The position numbers and the translations under genes are program-made. From Brevibacillus sp. (GTDB lineage Bacteria; Bacillota; Bacilli; Brevibacillales; Brevibacillaceae), in NCBI GenBank assembly GCA_029240815.1, contig JARDZO010000062.1, forward strand, positions 1 to 21,554: a stretch of 21,554 nt of DNA. Reading direction: 5' to 3'. Shown piece by piece: positions 13,884 to 21,554 of this stretch (its first letter is position 1; every line of letters begins with the position of its first letter). The notes below the pieces were generated by a model. That model worked only from the letters and a program-made list of their open reading frames with translations, did no database searches and had not been told where the DNA came from.

Positions 13884-14864
13884 ATGATCGTGCAAGATAC
13901 CGTACTGCGTAATGAGTGGATTGTTGCCTGCCGTTCGATGGATGTGCAAGACCGTCCTCATCAGGTCACCATTATGGGAGAACGGGTAGTTATCTTTCGA
14001 AATGAACAAGGTGTTCATTCATTCAAGGACCTCTGTATTCATAGAGGGGCAGCATTGTCCCTCGGCTGTGTACGAGACGGCAAGCTCGTCTGTCCGTACC
14101 ACGGATGGGAGTACGAATCGTCCGGAGCCTGTGTGAAAATACCACAGCTTCCTGAAACTCAGGCCATTCCGGGTAAAGCTCGCGCCATTCCTTTTGGCTG
14201 TGCGGAGCGCTATGGCTTTGTTTGGGTCAATCTAAACAACAATGCTCCTGACTTTTTCTCCTTGCCTGAATTTGCGGCTCCTGGCCACCGAAATGTCATC
14301 TGGGGTCCGCAAACCGTTGCGGCCAAACCTCCACGGGTCGTGGAAAACTTCCTCGATGTCGGTCATCTCGCTGTCGTACACGAAGGCTATCTGGGTGTGG
14401 CTACGCATATGGAAATCGGAGACTATCACGTCCACCGCGATGAAAATGGCGGGATTCGCACGGATGAAATCGCCGTGTTCCAGCCAGACCCAGACGGTAC
14501 CGGACAAGCGAAGCACGTCTATTACACCTACGAGGTATTACGTCCGTTGACAGTGAAATTCACCAAGCGCGACCGGGAAACCAGCAACGAAATGTCTATT
14601 CTTTTGACAGTCATGCCTCTCGATGAGAACCAGTCGGTTGCCTATGGCATCTTGACATTCAACTACGAAACGAATCTGACTGATGAGGAAATCAACAAGT
14701 TCCAGGACATGATTTTCGCGCAGGACAAGCCGATCGTGGAAAATCAAAAGCCGGAAGATCTCCCTCTCGACCTGCAAGTCGAGCTGTCATTGAAATGCGA
14801 CCGCGCCAGCATCGCCTATCGCCAATACTTGGCCGAGCTGGGAGTTAAGCTGGGTACTGCCTAA
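13884..14864 (+). CDS. Rieske non-heme iron oxygenase, 326 aa
   Basis: This is an oxygenase component that hydroxylates or demethylates a small ring compound using a 2Fe-2S centre and a mononuclear iron. The Rieske ligands are C51, H53, C70 and H73 (CIHRG, then CPYHGW; CxH-16-CxxH). The iron site is carried by ENFLDVGHLAVVHEG, giving D158, H161 and H166. A late aspartate (about 306, CDRASIAYRQYL) matches a conserved feature of VanA-like enzymes. The length fits the short vanillate-demethylase/HpxD-like group. Start ATG 13884 follows AAGGAG (13868-13873). No ferredoxin or reductase partner lies nearby, so electrons must come from elsewhere. Divergence from a nucleobase permease hints at a purine substrate, as for Klebsiella HpxD; this is an inference. 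Confidence 0.85.
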   Translation: MIVQDTVLRNEWIVACRSMDVQDRPHQVTIMGERVVIFRNEQGVHSFKDLCIHRGAALSLGCVRDGKLVCPYHGWEYESSGACVKIPQLPETQAIPGKARAIPFGCAERYGFVWVNLNNNAPDFFSLPEFAAPGHRNVIWGPQTVAAKPPRVVENFLDVGHLAVVHEGYLGVATHMEIGDYHVHRDENGGIRTDEIAVFQPDPDGTGQAKHVYYTYEVLRPLTVKFTKRDRETSNEMSILLTVMPLDENQSVAYGILTFNYETNLTDEEINKFQDMIFAQDKPIVENQKPEDLPLDLQVELSLKCDRASIAYRQYLAELGVKLGTA

Positions 14865-14886
14865 GTTGCGCCTCGAGAACGTAAAA

Positions 14887-14933
14887 GACCCGCCAGCCAT
14901 GTCATCTCGACAGGCTAGCGGGTCCATTTTTTT
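14887..14933 (+). terminator. Intrinsic terminator after the Rieske gene
   Basis: GACCCGC (14887-14893) and AGCC (14895-14898) pair with GGCT (14913-14916) and GCGGGTC (14918-14924), with a single C-A mismatch. Seven T follow (14927-14933). The four A before the stem may allow weak use by the convergent cardiolipin synthase gene. Confidence 0.85.
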
Positions 14934-14935
14934 CA

Positions 14936-16381
14936 TTATAAGATTGGTGACAGCAGTCTCGTGAGTGATTCTTGAATCCGCGAACGCATTGGGCGATTCA
15001 AGTATTCTTCCATCGTCATTTCCCGGCAATCAGCGAGATCCGTGATAAATAGCTCCTCTAGCTTCTCCGCCATCCTCGTATCATATAGGTAGGCGTTGGT
15101 TTCAAAGTTTAGTTTGAAGCTGCGAATATCGATATTCGCGGTTCCGACAGAGGAAATCTGGGTGTCGACCACGATCGTTTTGGCATGCATGAATCCTTTT
15201 TCGTACAGATAGCAGCGGACTCCGCTTTTCAGCAGTTCCCCCAGATAGGAATACGTAGCCCAAAAGACCATCAGGTGATCCGGCTTTCCTGGAACCATCA
15301 CGCGTACATCTACGCCAGACATCACAGCCATTTTGAGGGCAGTCAACATGCTGTCATCCGGAATGAAGTACGGCGTCTGCAAGTAGATTTTCTTTCTTGC
15401 CTTGTAAATCATCTTCAAGTAAGCGTGCTTGATCTGCTGTTTCTCCGAATTCGGGCCACTAGATACGATCTGGACGCCAATTCCTTTGTCTGAGCCATTC
15501 ATCTCCGGGAACAACGTGAGCGATTCCGCTAAACGCTTTGGTGACGACAAGTTCCAATCGAGGAAAAAGCGTGCTTGCAGCATGTAGACCACTTTTCCTT
15601 CCATCCGCAAATGGGTGTCTCGCCAATACCCCAGCTTCTTTTTCCCTACGTATTCGTCACCGATGTTGAAGCCGCCGATATAGCCAATCTTCCCATCAAT
15701 GATGGTCAACTTCCTGTGATTTCGGAAATTGACGCGAAAGTTCACGAAGGAAAACGATGCCGGGAAAAAGGAAACGGCTTCTCCTCCTGCCGCCAGGAGG
15801 GGCTTGAAAAACCGCGAAGGGATTCCTGCCGATCCTACTGCATCGTACAGCAGTCTGACTTTCACGCCTTGCGAGGCTTTTTTGACGAGCAAATTCATCA
15901 ATTCGCTCCCCAGTTCATCATTGCGAATGGTGTAATACAGGAGATGGATATGCTCACGAGCCTCATCAATTTTCCGGAACATGTCATCAAACAAGCTGTT
16001 CCCTTCGATAAAAATCCGAACGCTGTTATCTTGCGTGTAATAGGCACCGTCGCTGACCACGTTCATGAATATCATATCGCGATGCCGTTCCATGACAGGG
16101 TCATTCACTTCCAGATTTCCGCTCTCCAAAAGCTGCTTTTGTTTATCAACAGCCGTCCGGAAGTGGGAAAACTCTCCCTCTTTCAGCCGGTAAAGCTTTT
16201 TTTTACTCAGTTTTTGTCCGAAAATCAAATAGACTAAAAAGCCGACACCAGGCAAAAACAGCAGCACCATCAACCATGCCCAGGTAGCCGCAATGTTGCG
16301 CCGTTCCATAAAGATGAGGACAACGGCCAACATGACATTGCCGATCGAGATGACCGCGACGATTTGTTCAAGCAACAACAT
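14936..16381 (-). CDS. cls: Cardiolipin synthase (phospholipase D family), 481 aa
   Basis: This enzyme condenses two phosphatidylglycerol molecules to cardiolipin and glycerol at the cytoplasmic membrane. Two N-terminal membrane helices (about 5-25 and 32-54, ending LVYLIFGQKLSKKK) are followed by two phospholipase D domains. Each has a full HKD motif: H222, K224, D229 (NHRKLTIIDGKIGYIGGFN) and H399, K401, D406 (FMHAKTIVVD). The length is normal for ClsA-type enzymes of Firmicutes. Start ATG 16381 has only a modest GTGGGG site. It lies alone, convergent with the Rieske gene. The next upstream gene ends with its own terminator at about 16471-16498, so it needs its own promoter, which I could not place firmly. 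Confidence 0.94.
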   Translation of the reverse strand: MLLLEQIVAVISIGNVMLAVVLIFMERRNIAATWAWLMVLLFLPGVGFLVYLIFGQKLSKKKLYRLKEGEFSHFRTAVDKQKQLLESGNLEVNDPVMERHRDMIFMNVVSDGAYYTQDNSVRIFIEGNSLFDDMFRKIDEAREHIHLLYYTIRNDELGSELMNLLVKKASQGVKVRLLYDAVGSAGIPSRFFKPLLAAGGEAVSFFPASFSFVNFRVNFRNHRKLTIIDGKIGYIGGFNIGDEYVGKKKLGYWRDTHLRMEGKVVYMLQARFFLDWNLSSPKRLAESLTLFPEMNGSDKGIGVQIVSSGPNSEKQQIKHAYLKMIYKARKKIYLQTPYFIPDDSMLTALKMAVMSGVDVRVMVPGKPDHLMVFWATYSYLGELLKSGVRCYLYEKGFMHAKTIVVDTQISSVGTANIDIRSFKLNFETNAYLYDTRMAEKLEELFITDLADCREMTMEEYLNRPMRSRIQESLTRLLSPIL

Positions 16382-16470
16382 TACCCCACATCCATATATA
16401 GGATTTCACCTATTTTACACCATACTTCTCCAAGTTTCATCTTTGCTGCAAAGAGAGTTGATTTCTCAGC

Positions 16471-16498
16471 AAAAAACCCGGCTCTTTTTGAACCGGGT
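16471..16498 (-). terminator. Intrinsic terminator of the M29 aminopeptidase gene
   Basis: On the minus strand, ACCCGGTTC (16498-16490) pairs with GAGCCGGGT (16484-16476) around a five-A loop and is followed by TTTTTT (16476-16471). A further perfect 7-bp repeat, TTTGCTG/CAGCAAA (about 16442-16474), overlaps its tail. Confidence 0.85.
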
Positions 16499-16538
16499 CT
16501 GGTCATACGATGAGTGCTTGCCTTCCTCTTTTTCTCCT

Positions 16539-17486
16539 TTAGGCAAGGTCCAGCAGCTGTCCCTTTTTCATAATCAAACGATCATCCAAATAGACGTCCG
16601 GTTCCTTCACGACCAAATCGATGTGGACACCAGCTACAATCGTTCCCCCAAAGGTATTGTTGCTGCCAAACGCTACGTGAATCGTTCCGTATACCTTTTC
16701 GTCCTCCAAAACGACTCCAGTGATGCGCGCCTTGTCGTTGGTACCGATCCCGAATTCGCCCAGCATGCGGCCGTCCTGTTCACCCAAAATTTGAAGCAAT
16801 CGTTCGCCTGTCGTGCCCTCTGTTTTGGTGATCCGACCGTTTTGTACCGTCAACAGTAAGGGACTGTCCACTTTCCCGATACCGGAAATGGAGCCATCGA
16901 CCAGAATCTGTCCTTCTGCAGAACCTTCCACTGGCGCGATGTAAGCTTCTCCGGACGGGAGGTTGCCCGACTCTCCCGGATTGACATACATCCCCGTGCT
17001 AGGGACGCCAGGTCGATTGGCAATGGAGAACTGCAGGCTCTTGCCGTCTTTTTCGATCCGTACCGTGCTTGCAGCGGTGAGAAGATCGGTTACTTTTTCC
17101 GTCAAGATTTTCACTTGGGAATAGTCGGCTGCAATCGCGCCTTCCAGAAACATATCTTCTGTAATCCCTGGCATGGTCGCCAAGCGTGTTCCGTTTGCGG
17201 CAGCTTCCTTACGTGCTTTTGTATGGGTCAGAGAGTGCTCCGTGACACAGACCACTACATCCGCGTGTTTCATTGCTTCTGCCACGAACGCTGGCGGCTC
17301 CTGTCCGCTTTTTTCCCGCTCCTGCATGACAAGGTATACGGACTCAGCCCCAAGCTGTCTGCCAGCCTCCCAGAGCGCTTCTCCCAGCTCACGTTTGACA
17401 TCATCGGCGACTACCAGAAAAGACTCGCCCGCTTTCAAATCCATGCAACTCGTCAGGATCCTCTTGCTGATTTCGATTAGTTTCAT
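16539..17486 (-). CDS. M29-type (aminopeptidase T/AmpS-like) metallopeptidase, 315 aa
   Basis: This resembles the leucyl aminopeptidase (aminopeptidase T) group, COG2309, dimetal enzymes that release N-terminal residues from peptides in the cytoplasm. Conserved C-terminal features include MLGEFGIGTND, HVAFGSNNTFGG and GVHIDLVVKEP, which carry the expected Glu, His and Asp metal ligands. At 315 aa it is shorter than classical M29 enzymes (about 410), as is usual for this subgroup, so true peptidase activity is not certain. Start ATG 17486 was chosen for AAAGGATGA just upstream; an open frame extends 21 codons further without a ribosome site. A possible minus-strand promoter is TTGTTC (17549-17544), 18 nt from CATAAT (17525-17520). 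Confidence 0.83.
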   Translation of the reverse strand: MKLIEISKRILTSCMDLKAGESFLVVADDVKRELGEALWEAGRQLGAESVYLVMQEREKSGQEPPAFVAEAMKHADVVVCVTEHSLTHTKARKEAAANGTRLATMPGITEDMFLEGAIAADYSQVKILTEKVTDLLTAASTVRIEKDGKSLQFSIANRPGVPSTGMYVNPGESGNLPSGEAYIAPVEGSAEGQILVDGSISGIGKVDSPLLLTVQNGRITKTEGTTGERLLQILGEQDGRMLGEFGIGTNDKARITGVVLEDEKVYGTIHVAFGSNNTFGGTIVAGVHIDLVVKEPDVYLDDRLIMKKGQLLDLA

Positions 17487-17550
17487 GTGTCTCATCCTTT
17501 CGACTTGATTCCGAAATCTATTATGCGTCATAAAGATCAAGGTGAACAAA

Positions 17551-17576
17551 TAGAAAAGGAAACCTCAAGGGTCTCC
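17551..17576 (-). terminator. Intrinsic terminator after the 80-aa gene
   Basis: On the minus strand, GGAGACC (17576-17570) pairs with GGTTTCC (17564-17558), including one G-U pair, around a 5-nt loop. TTTTC follows. It lies 5 nt past the stop codon of the small gene. Confidence 0.65.
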
Positions 17577-17581
17577 ACGTG

Positions 17582-17824
17582 TTATGATTTATGCAAAAAG
17601 TCTCGAATGGATCGGATGAATCCATTTGATTTTCCCTTTGGTTTTTCCAGACCGGCTGCCATTTCTCGGTGCCCCTGCATGATTTCATGAAGGAGAGCTG
17701 CATGATCTTCCGTAAAGGAGACACGTTCAGCTGGGAGAATCTTTTTCGTTGGTCGATAGACAGAAACACTAAACTCTGTACCGCTAATCGTTTTCCCTCT
17801 ACGCTCCTGACCTACTACTTCCAT
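17582..17824 (-). CDS. Small protein of unknown function, 80 aa
   Basis: I do not recognise this protein. Start ATG 17824 follows a very strong GGGGGAGGTG about 6 nt upstream. The start lies inside the last codons of the preceding 284-aa gene (26-nt overlap), so translation is probably coupled. The sequence is hydrophilic and soluble. It has a beta-like segment, GTEFSVSVYRP (about 16-26), then a helical stretch FTEDHAALLHEIMQGHREMA (about 37-56), and a basic tail RSIRDFLHKS. The beta segment resembles GETVEVSVFR in the 53-aa product at the other end of the cluster. A terminator follows, closing the unit. Confidence 0.7.
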   Translation of the reverse strand: MEVVGQERRGKTISGTEFSVSVYRPTKKILPAERVSFTEDHAALLHEIMQGHREMAAGLEKPKGKSNGFIRSIRDFLHKS

Positions 17825-18653
17825 CTCTCCCACCTCCCCCGAGATTCTGACTATAGGATACCATAAGCTTCCAAAGCTTGTCCATGTAAACGATATGCTG
17901 CACAGCGGCTGCAGCTGCCTTGAAATGAGCATCCGTTTCAGCCGTGATCATCTCTTTTTTTGGCAGCATGATGACATAACCAAATCGAAAGTACGGGCCT
18001 TGATTTCGAATAAAGCCGATCGCTTCCATATCATTTTTCGGGTATTCCTCTCGCACATTCCCTTCCAGGTATGGATTTTTGGAAGTATTCCTAAGGATCC
18101 AATCTACCATTTCCATATCAAGGGTTGTTACCGCAAAATGTCTTCCTAGACGAACGGCCATGATGTTGCCATCAGAATCTGTGACGAGAAACGATGCTCT
18201 CACAAAGCGATAATCTAGCCCTGGGAAAATGCTCATGGCTTGTGTTCCAATCGTTCGCATTAAATGCTCGACCGTGTCCATGATTTCCATTTCAGTCACT
18301 TCAGGTCGTTCGATGACCTCCATCGCTGCAGAAATTTCCTCTGTGTAGAGCATAATTTCGGGTGCAGGCGGCGCCTTCTCTGCACGTGACCAATCTTTTG
18401 CGATTAGCAGAGGGATAAAAGAAATGACGGACACGTAAAACAAAAGACATAGAAATGCGAATAAGAGCTTGGTCCAATTGTCAGCTGCTTCAAATTGGGT
18501 CAATAATGTTCCAATGTATAAATAAGGCCCAACGATCGCGCTGTAGATCTCTTTTAATTCACCAACCAAACCACCGATTGCCAGCAATACAACGGCAGTG
18601 ATAGTTCCCAAAAGCCACGTTCGATACAGTTGAAACCACTTTTTCATTCCCAA
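17799..18653 (-). CDS. Membrane-anchored protein of unknown function with a possible GAF-like domain, 284 aa
   Basis: I cannot assign a family. Two hydrophobic helices, about 13-30 and 61-84, place the N-terminus in the membrane. A soluble region of about 165 residues (about 100-265) follows, probably cytoplasmic. Its pattern, including DYRFVRASFLVTDSDGNIMA and then an IMLPKKEM strand and a final helix, is reminiscent of a GAF fold, which would suggest a sensor. That is a shape resemblance only. No catalytic motif (kinase, GGDEF, HD) follows; the end is a Gly/Ser-rich tail, GGGGRDGSSRSGA. The start is TTG 18653 with AGGGGGA about 8 nt upstream. The ATG two codons later is too far from that site. 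The 80-aa gene overlaps its end. Confidence 0.72.
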   Translation of the reverse strand: MGMKKWFQLYRTWLLGTITAVVLLAIGGLVGELKEIYSAIVGPYLYIGTLLTQFEAADNWTKLLFAFLCLLFYVSVISFIPLLIAKDWSRAEKAPPAPEIMLYTEEISAAMEVIERPEVTEMEIMDTVEHLMRTIGTQAMSIFPGLDYRFVRASFLVTDSDGNIMAVRLGRHFAVTTLDMEMVDWILRNTSKNPYLEGNVREEYPKNDMEAIGFIRNQGPYFRFGYVIMLPKKEMITAETDAHFKAAAAAVQHIVYMDKLWKLMVSYSQNLGGGGRDGSSRSGA

Positions 18654-18731
18654 AGCAAAATCCCCCTGCCCGATCCCACTATCCCTTTATTTTACAGGAA
18701 AGTTTTGGGAGATGTAGAGGGTCTAATGTAA

Positions 18732-18893
18732 TTATTTTCTTGTCTGATTGTCCCGTACATAGGGAGATTCCCTTTTATACGCGCTGCTCATTCGAAAAAC
18801 GGAAACTTCTACTGTTTCCCCAATTCTGAACTCTCGAAGCAGTTTGACGTTACTCTTTTTGTCTTGCTGCGTCTTTCGGTTCTTCCCAAACAT
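18732..18893 (-). CDS. Very small basic protein of unknown function, 53 aa
   Basis: This short frame is supported mainly by its start: ATG 18893 has AGAGGTGA about 5-7 nt upstream in a purine-rich leader. The product is rich in Lys and Arg, with a central GETVEVSVFR segment like GTEFSVSVYR of the 80-aa protein. No membrane segment or signal peptide is seen. It is 78 nt upstream of the 284-aa membrane protein gene on the same strand, so all three may form one unit. A longer reading from 18938 has no ribosome site of its own. Confidence 0.5.
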   Translation of the reverse strand: MFGKNRKTQQDKKSNVKLLREFRIGETVEVSVFRMSSAYKRESPYVRDNQTRK

Positions 18894-18973
18894 ATTCACC
18901 TCTCCCTTCCCTCCTAGCGTTGACGCTTTTACTAGCATGTATACAGGAGGGAAGTAGAGAAGGCTTTGCCGTT

Positions 18974-19918
18974 CTATTCTTGTACAGCCACTTTCATGAC
19001 CGCTCTCACCGAGTCAGCCGATTTATCCAGCGCAGCCTTTTCTGCCGCTGTCAGATCCAGCTCGATTACTTTTTCGATCCCGCCTGCACCGAGGAGTGTC
19101 GGTACGCCGAGGTAGAGATCGTTGTAGCCGTATTCTCCCTGCAGATACGCGATGGATGGGAGAATGCGCTTCTTGTCTTTGAGGATTGCTTCAGCCATTT
19201 GTACCAGTGAGGCAGCCGGTGCGTAGTACGCAGATCCGTTTCCGAGCAGGCTGACGATCTCTCCGCCGCCTTTGCGCGTTCTCTCGACGATAGCATCCAG
19301 ACGCTCCTGCGGAATCAATTTGTCCAGCGGAATGCCGCCTGCGTAGGAATAACGCAAGAGAGGAACCATATCGTCGCCATGTCCACCCAAAACAAAGCCC
19401 GTCACATCTTCGACCGATACGTTCAGCTCCATCGCCACGAAGGTGCGGAAGCGAGCGGTATCGAGTACACCAGACTGACCGATGACGCGATTTTTCGGGA
19501 AGCCAGACGTTTTGTAGAACGTATAGGTCATCGCATCTACTGGGTTGGACAGCACCAGGACAATAGAGTTTGGCGCATACATTTTGACTTGCTCTGCAAC
19601 GGAGCGCATGATCGACGCATTGGTAGCAACCAGATCGTCGCGGGACATGCCCGGCTTGCGTGCGATACCTGCTGTGATGATTACGATGTCAGACCCTTCG
19701 ATGTCTTTGTAGTCGGAGGTGCCGACGATCGTAGAATCAAAGCCCAATACTGGTGAAGCTTCCATCATGTCGAGCGCTTTTCCCTTGGTCGGGTTCTCGA
19801 GCTGCGGGATATCTACCAGCACGATGTCTGCCAGTTCCTTTTGAGCCATGATGAATGCTGTGGTCGCTCCCGTAAATCCGCTGCCGATTACGGCTACTTT
19901 TTTTCTGCGAAATGTCAT
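18974..19918 (-). CDS. mdh: Malate dehydrogenase, 314 aa
   Basis: This NAD-dependent enzyme interconverts malate and oxaloacetate in the TCA cycle. It is a close relative of Bacillus Mdh of the LDH-like type. The nucleotide-binding motif is GSGFTG (12-17) with the acidic residue in VDIPQ. Substrate residues are R87 and R93 in [13 protein letters not shown] and R156 near D153 in [10 protein letters not shown]. The catalytic histidine is H180 in GGHGDDMVP. Start ATG 19918 has GAGGAGG about 7 nt upstream. It lies 33 nt after eutC on the same strand, which suggests co-transcription with ethanolamine breakdown instead of the citZ-icd-mdh order usual in Bacillus. Whether another mdh exists elsewhere cannot be seen. 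Confidence 0.95.
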   Translation of the reverse strand: MTFRRKKVAVIGSGFTGATTAFIMAQKELADIVLVDIPQLENPTKGKALDMMEASPVLGFDSTIVGTSDYKDIEGSDIVIITAGIARKPGMSRDDLVATNASIMRSVAEQVKMYAPNSIVLVLSNPVDAMTYTFYKTSGFPKNRVIGQSGVLDTARFRTFVAMELNVSVEDVTGFVLGGHGDDMVPLLRYSYAGGIPLDKLIPQERLDAIVERTRKGGGEIVSLLGNGSAYYAPAASLVQMAEAILKDKKRILPSIAYLQGEYGYNDLYLGVPTLLGAGGIEKVIELDLTAAEKAALDKSADSVRAVMKVAVQE

Positions 19919-19951
19919 GATGAATCCTCCTCGCGAATGTATAGTCGTCTG

Positions 19952-20881
19952 TTATAGAACCAGCTTCACGCCACTGGCTTTTTGCTCCAGCATTTTGCTC
20001 AAAATGGTTCCGATATGTGCACCAGCCTCGATCGGCGACGTTCCTTGACGATGGATATTGGAGATAACGGTGCGTTCGGACTCGACCATGCCTTTTCGTG
20101 GGCGGTAGCACATGTAGGCGCTCATCGAGTGAGCCGTCACCAGACCTGGGCGTTCTCCGATCAGCATAACCAACACCTCGGGCTGCAAGAGTTCACCGAT
20201 GTGATCCATACTTGCCACTCGACCTCCTTTGACGAAAAACGGTGTGCCGGGGGTCAATCCGTAGCTTTTCAACGAATCGGTCAAGGATGGAAGCACATCC
20301 CGCAGATTGGCGTCGACCGCGCTGGCACTCAACCCATCGGAAACGACGATCTGCACTTGCGGTTTCTTTTGGCAGCGCTCTTGAATCAGACGCACGCCTT
20401 CGTCATTCAGGATTCGCCCCATGTCCGGACGCTTCAAGTAATTCTCGGTATTGTCGTACTGCGTCTCCACAGTGAAAAGAGAAAACTCATCCAACAAGGG
20501 CTGCTGCACTTCTCCGTATACGGCATCGACAGCCGCCGCATGGTCGCGTCTCAGCTGAAGCATGGTCTTGGTCAAAGGACGGACCCCTGTACGCCATACG
20601 CCGATCCGAGCAGGAGTACTGTCCAAAAGCTCCTGAAGACCTTCCTTCCACTTCGGATTCGGTACGTGCGCCGTTCTTTCCGGTTCAGGAGGCATAGAGG
20701 ACTGCCGTGGCTGTCCGGCTGCTCCTGCGGACGGCGCCTGCGCGTATCCCTTCTCGGTAACGCTGTTCGTTTCCACGGCCTTCGCAGATGGCTGGGCTGG
20801 AGCTGACGGTGCCATTTCACTCAGCTTTTTTTGCAGCTCTGCCACTACCTTGTCTACCAAATAATCCAATTGCTGTTCCAT
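19952..20881 (-). CDS. eutC: Ethanolamine ammonia-lyase small subunit, 309 aa
   Basis: EutC and EutB form the adenosylcobalamin-dependent ammonia-lyase that converts ethanolamine to acetaldehyde and ammonia. The core begins at about residue 75 and includes TPARIGVWRTGVRPLTKTML, VVSDGLSASAVD, LIGERPGLVTAHSMSAYMCY and the C-terminal RQGTSPIEAGAHIGTILSKM, all typical of EutC. Residues about 20-72 form an Ala/Pro/Gln-rich linker after a short N-terminal helix. Such N-terminal extensions are known in the family and affect solubility or encapsulation. Start ATG 20881 has GGAGGTGA just upstream. It follows eutB by 19 nt and precedes mdh by 33 nt, so it is the middle of an operon. Confidence 0.95.
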   Translation of the reverse strand: MEQQLDYLVDKVVAELQKKLSEMAPSAPAQPSAKAVETNSVTEKGYAQAPSAGAAGQPRQSSMPPEPERTAHVPNPKWKEGLQELLDSTPARIGVWRTGVRPLTKTMLQLRRDHAAAVDAVYGEVQQPLLDEFSLFTVETQYDNTENYLKRPDMGRILNDEGVRLIQERCQKKPQVQIVVSDGLSASAVDANLRDVLPSLTDSLKSYGLTPGTPFFVKGGRVASMDHIGELLQPEVLVMLIGERPGLVTAHSMSAYMCYRPRKGMVESERTVISNIHRQGTSPIEAGAHIGTILSKMLEQKASGVKLVL

Positions 20882-20900
20882 CCATTTGTCACCTCCCGGA

Positions 20901-21554
20901 TTACATGAAAATCGTCGGATCGCCAGCGATTGCCGTCAGCTTGCCGTTCTCCATAATGCCCATCTTCTCCAGCCATTTCTCAAACGCTGGCGCTGGACGC
21001 AGACCGAGAACTTCCCGGAAAGCAGCGATGTCGTGAAAGCTCGTCGATTGGTAGTTGAGCATGACGTCGTCTGCCATGGCCACTCCGATGACAAAGTTCA
21101 CGCCTGCCGCAGAAAGGAGAATGCCCAAATTGTCCATGTCGTTCTGGTCGACCTTCATATGGTTCGTATAGCATACGTCACAGCCCATTGGCAATCCGTG
21201 CAGCTTGCCCATATAGTGATCTTCCAGTCCAGCCCGGATGACTTGTCGACTGTCGTACAAATACTCGGGTCCGATAAAACCTACGACGGTATTGACGATA
21301 AAGGGCTGGTACTTGCGTGCGAGTCCGTAGCATCGTGCTTCCATCGTCACTTGGTCGATGCCAAAATGCGCTTCCGAGGAAAGCTCCGAGCCTTGGCCAG
21401 TCTCGAAATACCAGAAGTTCGGCCCTGTTGACGTGCCTTCTTTTCGCATCAGCTCATCAGCCTCATCCAAAAGAGCAACGTCGATCCCGAACGCATTATT
21501 GCCTTTCTCACTTCCCGCGAGACTTTGGAAGATCAGATCAGCAGGCGCTCCCTG
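20901..21554 (-). CDS. eutB: Ethanolamine ammonia-lyase large subunit, partial (C-terminal 217 aa)
   Basis: The frame enters from the right edge and ends at 20901. The first visible residues, GAPADLIFQSLAGSEKGN, are the typical EutB middle region. TGQGSELSSEAHFGIDQVTM, VVGFIGPEYLYDSRQVIRAG and GCDVCYTNHMKVDQNDMDN follow; the last carries residues near the substrate and cobalamin site. About half of the usual length of roughly 455 residues is missing only because the window ends. It should form the catalytic barrel of the lyase with EutC. No shell-protein or reactivase gene is in view, so whether a microcompartment is involved cannot be judged here. Confidence 0.95.
   Translation of the reverse strand, partial: QGAPADLIFQSLAGSEKGNNAFGIDVALLDEADELMRKEGTSTGPNFWYFETGQGSELSSEAHFGIDQVTMEARCYGLARKYQPFIVNTVVGFIGPEYLYDSRQVIRAGLEDHYMGKLHGLPMGCDVCYTNHMKVDQNDMDNLGILLSAAGVNFVIGVAMADDVMLNYQSTSFHDIAAFREVLGLRPAPAFEKWLEKMGIMENGKLTAIAGDPTIFM

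Noticed and set aside
15575..16237. 220-codon plus-strand frame inside the cardiolipin synthase gene
   Set aside because: The minus-strand product carries both HKD motifs; the plus frame shows no recognisable feature.
18939..18973. Terminator between mdh and the 53-aa gene
   Set aside because: Only a 3-bp GGC/GCC stem is visible, with no proper T-run on the minus strand, so no terminator can be called.

Overview
The window looks like chromosome from a low-to-mid GC Firmicute, most likely Brevibacillus or a close relative in Paenibacillaceae. This rests on strong GGAGG-type ribosome sites with ATG, GTG and TTG starts, sigma-A type promoters, a Bacillus-type Mdh, a RocB-like protein and a purine riboswitch. 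The genus is an inference from protein style, not a search result. No tRNA, rRNA, CRISPR array, insertion sequence or prophage is visible.

Layout. 1-1207 (-): partial methyl-accepting chemotaxis protein. 1378-1995 (+): DUF4163/DUF3298-type protein. 2205-2624 (+): MarR regulator with a likely self-operator. 2717-4150 (-): COG2509-type FAD dehydrogenase. It is preceded by a clear purine riboswitch (4220-4286) whose strands are shared with a very stable terminator (4176-4237), all behind a strong sigma-A promoter. 4581-5768 (+): fold-type III PLP enzyme, followed by a collapsed remnant of an arabinono-lactone oxidase gene (5756-5950).

6003-12263 is a divergent guanidino-compound catabolic locus. 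On the minus strand lie a DDAH-like hydrolase, a second DDAH and an amino acid permease. On the plus strand lie an IclR regulator, a RocB-like M20 hydrolase and an OsmC protein. Four copies of one 15-bp pseudo-palindrome, in two pairs, sit in front of the hydrolase operon and in front of the RocB-like gene. This points to a compact local regulon for uptake and hydrolysis of (methyl)arginine-like compounds.

12315-14864: an NCS2 nucleobase permease (-) divergent from a Rieske oxygenase (+). Their shared intergenic region holds PurBox-like sequences resembling those beside the riboswitch. Together with the riboswitch gene this suggests a purine theme.

14936-18893 (-): cardiolipin synthase, an M29-type aminopeptidase, and a small unrecognised cluster of 53-aa, 284-aa membrane and 80-aa proteins. 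18974-21554 (-): eutB (partial), eutC and mdh, tightly spaced as one operon.

The strongest lead is the riboswitch. Its aptamer carries the guanine-type specificity C, but its expression platform is built like an ON switch, and it controls a flavoenzyme of unknown function.
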